Of a stretch of DNA of 10,996 bases, positions 6,256 through 10,996 are shown one piece after another (position 1 is the first letter of the stretch; each line of letters opens with the position of its first letter). Made by a program: the position numbers and the translations under genes. The notes under the pieces are model-generated. The model did no database searches, had not been told where the DNA came from, and saw only the letters and a list, made by a program, of their open reading frames with translations. Source of the stretch: CAZWVR01 sp964637235 (GTDB lineage: Bacteria; Bacteroidota; Bacteroidia; Bacteroidales; S143-33); contig CAZWVR010000082.1 in NCBI GenBank assembly GCA_964637235.1, positions 1-10,996 on the forward strand, written 5' to 3'.

Positions 6256-7251
6256 ATGAAAAAACTTTATTTGCTAATTCTCTTTATCATTCCATTGTCC
6301 ATTCATGCACAAAATAAAATTGAAGGAAAGATATTGAATGGAAACGCTCAGGAAGTTTTCCTTATTGATGGAGTGCAAAATAAAATTCTCAAACATACAG
6401 AAATTAAAAATGGAAAGTTTGAGTTTAATATAAACGTTCAAGAAGCTAATTTATACATTCTCAAATTTGATCAGTACCATACAATGTGGCTCGTTTTAAA
6501 TCCCGAAGATAAAGACGTAAAACTTACTTACGATTTTATGGGCTATAAAAATACTACTGTTCAAGGCTCAAAATGTACACAAGTATATTTAAAGGCAATG
6601 CAGCAAATAGAAACTAAAACCACTACCGAGGAGAAAGTAGATGTTCTGGATAAGTCTATAAATGACAATCCCGGGTGTTTGACAAGTGTACTATTTGCTT
6701 TGAATATAATTGATTTTCCGGGGCATGATAAAACACATCAAAAACTTATCTCTTCTTTAAGTAATATGAAAGATAATCCCATCGTAAAGCAATATATTGC
6801 TACTTATGAAAATATGAAAAAAACTGCTATTGGCGTTCAAGCTCCGGAAATAGCTTTGCCCGATACTAATGGAAATATCGTAAAACTCTCCTCATTAAGA
6901 GGTAAATACGTACTTGTCGATTTCTGGGCTTCTTGGTGCCGACCATGTAGAATAGAAAGCCCTAACTTAGTAGCTGCATATAAAAAATACCACGATAAGG
7001 GATTTACAGTTTTTAGCGTATCTCTGGATATGCAAAGACAAAGTTGGCTTAAAGCTATTCATAAAGACGGCTTAGGGGCTTGGACCCACGTCAGTGATTT
7101 AAAAGGATGGAACTCTGTCGCAGCTCATCAATACGGCGTAAATGCTATTCCTTCTAATTTCCTTTTGGATCCTTCAGGAAAAATTATTGCTAAAAATTTA
7201 AGAGGTAAAAGACTTGAACAAAAACTATCGGAAATTTTCAATAAAAAATAA
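6256..7251 (+). CDS. Periplasmic TlpA/ResA-like thioredoxin with N-terminal DUF4369-like domain
   Basis: A 331-residue exported protein. Residues 1-18 form a signal peptide (MKKLYLLILFIIPLSIHA, probable cleavage before Gln19). Residues about 20-110 are beta-rich, starting KIEGKILNG, and resemble the DUF4369 domain often placed before thioredoxin domains in Bacteroidota. A helical linker (about 110-190) follows, then a TlpA-type thioredoxin domain (193-331) with GVQAPEIALPDTNG, the redox motif WCRPC at 227-231 (Cys228, Cys231), and the cis-proline segment AIPSNF (Pro299). The likely role is thiol-disulfide exchange in the periplasm, such as reducing cytochrome or envelope-protein cysteines. 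Two further cysteines in the linker region (Cys107, Cys141) could form a structural disulfide. The ATG lies 2 nt after the glnS stop, but I see no functional link beyond cotranscription. Confidence 0.9.
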   Translation: MKKLYLLILFIIPLSIHAQNKIEGKILNGNAQEVFLIDGVQNKILKHTEIKNGKFEFNINVQEANLYILKFDQYHTMWLVLNPEDKDVKLTYDFMGYKNTTVQGSKCTQVYLKAMQQIETKTTTEEKVDVLDKSINDNPGCLTSVLFALNIIDFPGHDKTHQKLISSLSNMKDNPIVKQYIATYENMKKTAIGVQAPEIALPDTNGNIVKLSSLRGKYVLVDFWASWCRPCRIESPNLVAAYKKYHDKGFTVFSVSLDMQRQSWLKAIHKDGLGAWTHVSDLKGWNSVAAHQYGVNAIPSNFLLDPSGKIIAKNLRGKRLEQKLSEIFNKK

Positions 7252-7255
7252 TTTC

Positions 7256-7289
7256 TTGCAATAAAAAAATTTTTTTTGTAATATTGCAA
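7256..7289 (+). other. AT-rich inverted repeat between the thioredoxin gene and rplS
   Basis: TTGCAATA (7256-7263) is the exact reverse complement of TATTGCAA (7282-7289). Between them, runs of A (7263-7269) and T (7270-7277) can also pair, leaving TTAC/GTAA-type bulge bases. It starts 5 nt after the upstream stop codon. It may act as a weak bidirectional terminator for glnS-thioredoxin or as an operator or leader hairpin for rplS. Sequence alone cannot choose. Confidence 0.45.
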
Positions 7290-7302
7290 ACCGTTTAAAA
7301 GT

Positions 7303-7310
7303 AATATTTG
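7303..7310 (+). promoter_or_regulatory. Candidate -7 box of the rplS-rpsO transcript
   Basis: AATATTTG agrees with TAnnTTTG at 7 of 8 positions. The TTG at 7284-7286 lies 16 nt upstream and the TTTG at 7275-7278 lies 24 nt upstream, so neither has ideal spacing. The leader to the rplS ATG would be about 24 nt. Some promoter is expected here because a ribosomal gene starts after an 88-nt gap. Confidence 0.28.
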
Positions 7311-7339
7311 ATATTGTTAATTATTTAAAAATCAGAGTG

Positions 7340-7702
7340 ATGGAAAATTTAATAAAATTAGCGGAAGCGGAATTTCAAAATAATGCACAAAAGAAATTTC
7401 CCCAATTCGGCGCGGGAGATACTATCACCGTTTACTATAAAATAAAAGAGGGAAATAAAGAAAGAATTCAGGCTTTTAAAGGTGTTGTTATTCAACGTAA
7501 AGGAAAAGGTATAACCGAAACTTTTACTGTAAGAAAAAATAGAGAAGATGGCATAGGAGTAGAAAGAATATTCCCTATAAACTCTCCTTTTATAGAAAAA
7601 ATTGAGGTTAATAAGTATGGTAAAGTTCGCCGTGCCAGAATATACTATTTCCGCAAATTGCGTGGTAAAAAAGCTAAAATTAAAGAACGTCGCGTATATT
7701 AA
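7340..7702 (+). CDS. rplS: 50S ribosomal protein L19
   Basis: Large-subunit protein at the interface with the 30S subunit. The 120-residue product shows the L19 landmarks: GDTITVYYKI (26-35), FKGVVIQRKG (46-55), VERIFPINSPFIEKIEV (74-90), and the basic end KVRRARIYYFRKLRGKKAKI (95-114). The loop before VERIFP reads RKNREDGIG and appears about one residue longer than the common RKISNGVG form. I chose the ATG at 7340, which starts MENLIKLAEAEF. An in-frame GTG at 7337 would add one residue only and is less likely. The TPR protein gene follows after 11 nt. Confidence 0.96.
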   Translation: MENLIKLAEAEFQNNAQKKFPQFGAGDTITVYYKIKEGNKERIQAFKGVVIQRKGKGITETFTVRKNREDGIGVERIFPINSPFIEKIEVNKYGKVRRARIYYFRKLRGKKAKIKERRVY

Positions 7703-7713
7703 AATTTTGTCTT

Positions 7714-8412
7714 ATGAGTAAAAAAACTAATAAGAAACAACCCCAAACTGAACCAGTTGAAACTATTCAAGAGAGCTTGACAAAAACCGAGGAATTTATC
7801 ATAAAAAACCAGAAAAAACTTCTTTATACTATTGTGGGAATTATTGTTGTTATTTTATTGATTGTTGGATATAATAAATTGATAGTCAAGCCAAAAGAAC
7901 AGAAAGCTGCTTCTGAAATGTTCATAGCAGAACGTAATTTTGAAAGAGACTCTTTTAATTTAGCTCTTAATGGCGCAGAAGGATACCCAGGCTTTCTACA
8001 AATAATTGAGGATTACAAAGGTACCAAAGCTGCTAACCTTGCATACTTTTATGCGGGTGTTAGTTATATGTATCTTAATGATTACGATAATGCCATTAAA
8101 TATCTGAAAAATTTTAAAACAGAAGACCCAATATTAGCTACCGAAAAATACGGCGCAATAGGTGATGCTTATGTGCAAAAAGATAATTATCAAGAAGCTA
8201 TAAAATTTTATAAAAAAGCAGTAGCAGATGATTATTCCAATGATCTGACTACCCCTTTATTCCTTAAAAAACTTGGTCTGGTATACGAAAAACTCGGAGA
8301 TTATTCACAAGCTCTTAAACAGTATCAGAAAATATATCAAGAATATCCGAAATCTTCGGAAGCCAGAACCATTGAAAAATATATTGAACGCGCAAAATTA
8401 AACTTAAAATAA
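7714..8412 (+). CDS. Membrane-anchored tetratricopeptide-repeat protein
   Basis: A 232-residue protein. Residues 1-35 are polar and Lys/Gln/Glu-rich (cytoplasmic). Residues about 36-56 form one transmembrane helix (LLYTIVGIIVVILLIVGY). The remainder is helical with TPR-like units: about 107-134 (NLAYFYAGVSYMYLNDYDNAIKYL is one full motif), 144-171 (KYGAIGDAYVQKDNYQEAIKFY) and 183-214 (FLKKLGLVYEKLGDYSQAL then a YPKSSEA turn). With no cleavable signal and Lys on the N side, the TPR part should face the periplasm. The architecture resembles YfgM of gammaproteobacteria, a SecYEG/PpiD-associated periplasmic protein. That comparison rests on layout, not demonstrated homology. It lies between two ribosomal protein genes, 11 nt after rplS and 6 nt before rpsO, so it is made with the translation apparatus. 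Confidence 0.85.
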   Translation: MSKKTNKKQPQTEPVETIQESLTKTEEFIIKNQKKLLYTIVGIIVVILLIVGYNKLIVKPKEQKAASEMFIAERNFERDSFNLALNGAEGYPGFLQIIEDYKGTKAANLAYFYAGVSYMYLNDYDNAIKYLKNFKTEDPILATEKYGAIGDAYVQKDNYQEAIKFYKKAVADDYSNDLTTPLFLKKLGLVYEKLGDYSQALKQYQKIYQEYPKSSEARTIEKYIERAKLNLK

Positions 8413-8418
8413 TCGGAT

Positions 8419-8688
8419 ATGTATCTGACAAAAGAAAAAAAACAAGAGATTTTCGCCAAGTATGGTAAGTCCGAAAAAGACACCGGTTCACCAGAGAGCC
8501 AAATTGCTTTATTTACATACCGTATTAACCATCTGAATGAACATCTGAGAAAACACAAGAAAGATTTTAGTACCCAAAGAGCCCTTCTAAAACTCGTCGG
8601 TAAAAGACGTAGATTGCTTAGGTACCTAAAAGAAAAGGATATTAACCGCTATCGTGCGATTTTAAAGGCTCTCGGTCTGAGACGATAA
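8419..8688 (+). CDS. rpsO: 30S ribosomal protein S15
   Basis: Primary 16S rRNA-binding protein of the small-subunit platform, 89 residues as in E. coli. Family marks are DTGSPESQIA (21-30, the loop contacting the 16S three-way junction), INHLNEHLRKHKKDFST (36-52, with the conserved HL and HKKD residues), and LKLVGKRRRLLRYL (57-70). The start ATG follows the TPR gene stop by 6 nt. An intrinsic terminator follows 13 nt after the stop, and then comes pnp, the order long known from other bacteria. Confidence 0.97.
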   Translation: MYLTKEKKQEIFAKYGKSEKDTGSPESQIALFTYRINHLNEHLRKHKKDFSTQRALLKLVGKRRRLLRYLKEKDINRYRAILKALGLRR

Positions 8689-8701
8689 TCACCATTTTAC
8701 C

Positions 8702-8751
8702 AAGGGACTGTGTCAATACGGTATAGTTTGAGACAGTCCCTTAATTTTTTT
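8702..8751 (+). terminator. Strong intrinsic terminator between rpsO and pnp
   Basis: AAGGGACTGTGTC (8702-8714) pairs with GAGACAGTCCCTT (8730-8742): ten contiguous pairs, one mismatch, then two more, around a 15-nt loop. After two A bases comes a run of seven T (8745-8751). It lies in the 85-nt gap between rpsO and pnp, so it should end much of the rplS-rpsO transcript. Partial read-through or a separate signal would be needed for pnp expression. Confidence 0.87.
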
Positions 8752-8773
8752 CTAACCCAAAAAATATACAAAA

Positions 8774-10996
8774 ATGAATATTCCTGAACCTACAAAAGTT
8801 AAAATAGTTCTGGACGAAAAAAGAGATCCAATATATATTGAAACCGGCATACTCGCTAAACAGGCAGATGGAGCTGTGATAGTCAGGCAAGGAAGGACTA
8901 TGCTACTGGCAACAGTAGTTTCAGCAAAAGAGCCTAAAAAAGACGTTGATTTTATGCCTCTTTCTGTGGAGTATCAAGAAAAATTCGCTTCCTTTGGACG
9001 CTTCCCAGGAGGTTTTCATAAACGTGAAGGAAAACCATCTGATTATGAAATACTTATAGCTCGACTTGTTGATAGGGCACTTAGACCCCTTTTCCCAAAG
9101 GATTATCACGCAGAAACATTCGTAACAGTACAATTAATTTCCGCAGATAAAAGTATAATGCCAGATTCCCTCGCTGGGTTAGCTGCCTCTGCTGCTATAA
9201 CTATTTCCGATGTCCCCTTTGATGGTCCTATGTCAGAAGTAAGAGTTGCAAGAGTAGATGGTGAGTTTATTATAAATCCATCCTTTGAACAGACCGAAAA
9301 AGCTGATATAGACATTATGATAGGTGGCACAAAAGAACATATAATTATGGTTGAGGGCGAAATGAATGAAGTTTCCGAAGCAGAAATGATTGAAGCTCTT
9401 AAAATAGGCCATGAAGCAATAAAAAAACAATGTGAAGCACAAGAAGAACTCGCTCGTCTTATCGGTAAACCTAAACGTGAATATCCCCCAGATCCAGAAG
9501 ATCCAGAAATAGAAAAAATCGTAATCGAAAAAACTAGTGATAAAATTTATGAAATAGCAAAAGCCGGTATTACAGATAAACATAAACGAAAAGAAGAATT
9601 CAACAAAATAAAAGAAAAATTGATAGAAGAAATGCAGTTAGACGAGGACGAGAGCGAAAAAATTGCTCTTGTAGAAAAATATTTCCACGATAATCTTAGA
9701 CGTATAATGCGAAAAATGGTGCTTGAAGAAGGTATTAGAATTGACGGCAGAAAAACAAATGAAATAAGACCTATATGGTGTACTGTTGATTATCTACCAG
9801 CAGCACACGGTTCAGCTATTTTTACACGTGGAGAAACTCAATCTTTGACAACAGTCACACTCGGCTCAAAATTAGATGAGCAAATTATAGATGAAGTGCT
9901 TTTACAAAGTAGCGAGAGATTTATTCTACATTATAATTTTCCACCATTTTCTACGAAAGATCCGAAACCACATCGCGGAGTAAGTAGAAGAGAAATAGGA
10001 CACGGACACCTTGCATTACGTGCTTTAAAAAGAATGATACCTTCCGAAGATGAATGCCCATATACCATTCGGGTTGTTTCTGATATTCTCGAATCTAACG
10101 GCTCTTCCTCTATGGCTACTGTTTGTGCCGGGACATTGGCATTGATGGACGCTGGTATTAAAATCAAAAAACCTGTATCCGGTATTGCAATGGGTTTAAT
10201 TACTGATGAAGAAACCGGTAAATGGGCTGTACTCTCAGATATCCTCGGTGATGAGGATCACCTGGGAGATATGGACTTTAAAGTCACAGGAACTAAGGAC
10301 GGTATCACTGCATGCCAAATGGATATAAAAATTAAAGGCTTGTCTTATGAAATTTTAGAAAAAGCTTTGCAACAAGCAAAAGAAGGGCGCCTCTTTATTC
10401 TTGAAAAAATGCTTGAAGTTATAGATAAACCTCGTGAACACTTTAAACCACATGCTCCTAAAATAGCTCGTTTCAGGATTGCTGCTGAAATGATTGGTCC
10501 ACTAATCGGTCCTGGCGGTAAAATTATCCAAAAAATACAAGAAGATACCGATACAACAATAGTAATTGAACCCGATGGCGACGAAGGTATTGTCACAGTC
10601 ACTGCTACTACTGAGGAAGGCATGCAAGAAGCTATCCGTAAAATTAAAAATATAACAGCAGTACCGGAAGTTGGCAGAATATACGACGGAGAAGTCAAGG
10701 CTGTTGTAGATTATGGTGCTTTTGTAGAGATATTCCCAGGACGTCAAGGTCTCCTACATATATCTGAAATATCTGACGCTTATATTGCGGATATTAGAGC
10801 AGTTATCCATGTAGGAGATAAAATTAAAGTAAAAGTTATTGAATACGATAAAGATACCGGCAATTTTAAACTTTCTGCCAAAGGTATACAGAAATTTAAT
10901 ATACCTTCTGCTAAACGCCCATCCGGACATCACCATTCAGACCATCATAGTAGACACGGGTCAACAGGGCGTCCAAGACCCCCTTATAAAAAAGGT
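8774..10996 (+). CDS. pnp: Polynucleotide phosphorylase (no stop codon within the window)
   Basis: Phosphorolytic 3'-to-5' exoribonuclease of RNA decay, a cytoplasmic trimer. The frame is open from ATG 8774 to the last base, 741 codons, so the gene may continue. Domain order: first RNase PH-like domain (about 10-230, with FGRFPGGF and LVDRALRPLFP), helical linker (about 235-315), second RNase PH domain from IDGRKTNEIRPIW (323 on), KH domain with IGPGGK (578-583), and S1 domain (about 634-706, VDYGAFVEIFPGRQGLLHIS). Active-site residues are present: FTRGETQ (350-356), the phosphate-binding serines in ESNGSSSMA (Ser444-446), and GDEDHLGDMDFK with Asp493 and Asp499 matching E. coli Asp486 and Asp492. 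The tail after the S1 domain is His-rich (GHHHSDHHSRHG, from 718). No good promoter is visible in the short gap after the terminator. Confidence 0.95.
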   Translation, partial: MNIPEPTKVKIVLDEKRDPIYIETGILAKQADGAVIVRQGRTMLLATVVSAKEPKKDVDFMPLSVEYQEKFASFGRFPGGFHKREGKPSDYEILIARLVDRALRPLFPKDYHAETFVTVQLISADKSIMPDSLAGLAASAAITISDVPFDGPMSEVRVARVDGEFIINPSFEQTEKADIDIMIGGTKEHIIMVEGEMNEVSEAEMIEALKIGHEAIKKQCEAQEELARLIGKPKREYPPDPEDPEIEKIVIEKTSDKIYEIAKAGITDKHKRKEEFNKIKEKLIEEMQLDEDESEKIALVEKYFHDNLRRIMRKMVLEEGIRIDGRKTNEIRPIWCTVDYLPAAHGSAIFTRGETQSLTTVTLGSKLDEQIIDEVLLQSSERFILHYNFPPFSTKDPKPHRGVSRREIGHGHLALRALKRMIPSEDECPYTIRVVSDILESNGSSSMATVCAGTLALMDAGIKIKKPVSGIAMGLITDEETGKWAVLSDILGDEDHLGDMDFKVTGTKDGITACQMDIKIKGLSYEILEKALQQAKEGRLFILEKMLEVIDKPREHFKPHAPKIARFRIAAEMIGPLIGPGGKIIQKIQEDTDTTIVIEPDGDEGIVTVTATTEEGMQEAIRKIKNITAVPEVGRIYDGEVKAVVDYGAFVEIFPGRQGLLHISEISDAYIADIRAVIHVGDKIKVKVIEYDKDTGNFKLSAKGIQKFNIPSAKRPSGHHHSDHHSRHGSTGRPRPPYKKG

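Noticed and set aside
7337..7339. GTG start for rplS one codon before the ATG
   Set aside because: The ATG at 7340 starts a normal L19 N-terminus, and nothing favours the GTG.
9233..9583. 116-residue open frame on the minus strand
   Set aside because: It lies antisense inside the clear pnp coding frame, reads as low-complexity Phe/Tyr/Cys-rich protein, and has no motif. The pnp frame explains the conservation pattern.
10345..10698. 117-residue open frame on the minus strand
   Set aside because: It is a shadow of the second RNase PH, KH and S1 portion of pnp, with no recognisable domain.
1..10996. CRISPR array, insertion sequence or phage genes
   Set aside because: No regularly spaced direct repeats, transposase, integrase or phage structural protein is present in any convincing frame.

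Overview
The window looks like a chromosomal segment from a member of the Bacteroidota. It is AT-rich. Most start codons lack a clear Shine-Dalgarno sequence and sit behind A/T-rich leaders. Several upstream regions carry the Bacteroidota-type promoter pattern TTTG-N19-TAnnTTTG. The encoded proteins resemble the Bacteroidota versions of their families: a GEGNGG-type phosphoglucosamine mutase, a TlpA-like thioredoxin with an N-terminal DUF4369-like half, a glutaminyl-tRNA synthetase, and a PNPase with the DRALRPLFP signature. The genus cannot be fixed from the sequence alone.

Layout, left to right. Positions 1-143 hold the start of an unrecognised leftward gene cut by the window edge. Positions 289-2207 hold a two-gene rightward unit, glmM (amino-sugar phosphate isomerisation for peptidoglycan and LPS precursors) overlapped by 4 nt by a small lipoprotein. 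A leftward PLP-dependent enzyme of the D-cysteine desulfhydrase / ACC deaminase family (2211-3233) converges on the lipoprotein with a 3-nt gap. Next comes a 399-bp gene-free stretch (3234-3632). It contains a GC-rich, hairpin-forming element with inverted repeats that looks quite unlike its AT-rich surroundings. dapD (lysine and meso-diaminopimelate synthesis) follows at 3633-4460, then glnS and a periplasmic TlpA-like thioredoxin (4535-7251). The right third is a translation and RNA-turnover cluster: rplS (L19), a membrane-anchored TPR protein, rpsO (S15), a strong intrinsic terminator, and pnp (PNPase). pnp is open to the right edge of the window, so it has no visible stop codon.

How the genes fit together. 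Nearly everything is housekeeping: cell-wall precursor supply (glmM, dapD), aminoacylation (glnS), extracytoplasmic redox folding (TlpA-like), ribosomal proteins, and RNA decay. The rpsO-terminator-pnp arrangement matches the layout known from other bacteria. I found no defence system, mobile element with a transposase, CRISPR array, tRNA or rRNA.

The most unusual signals are not protein-coding. One is the structured GC-rich intergenic element at about 3338-3598, which may be a dispersed repeat or the source of a small RNA. The other is a change in strand composition near 4.46-4.53 kb: G clearly exceeds C on the + strand to the left, even across the leftward gene, and G and C are roughly equal or C is slightly ahead to the right. 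Both need genome-scale data to interpret.
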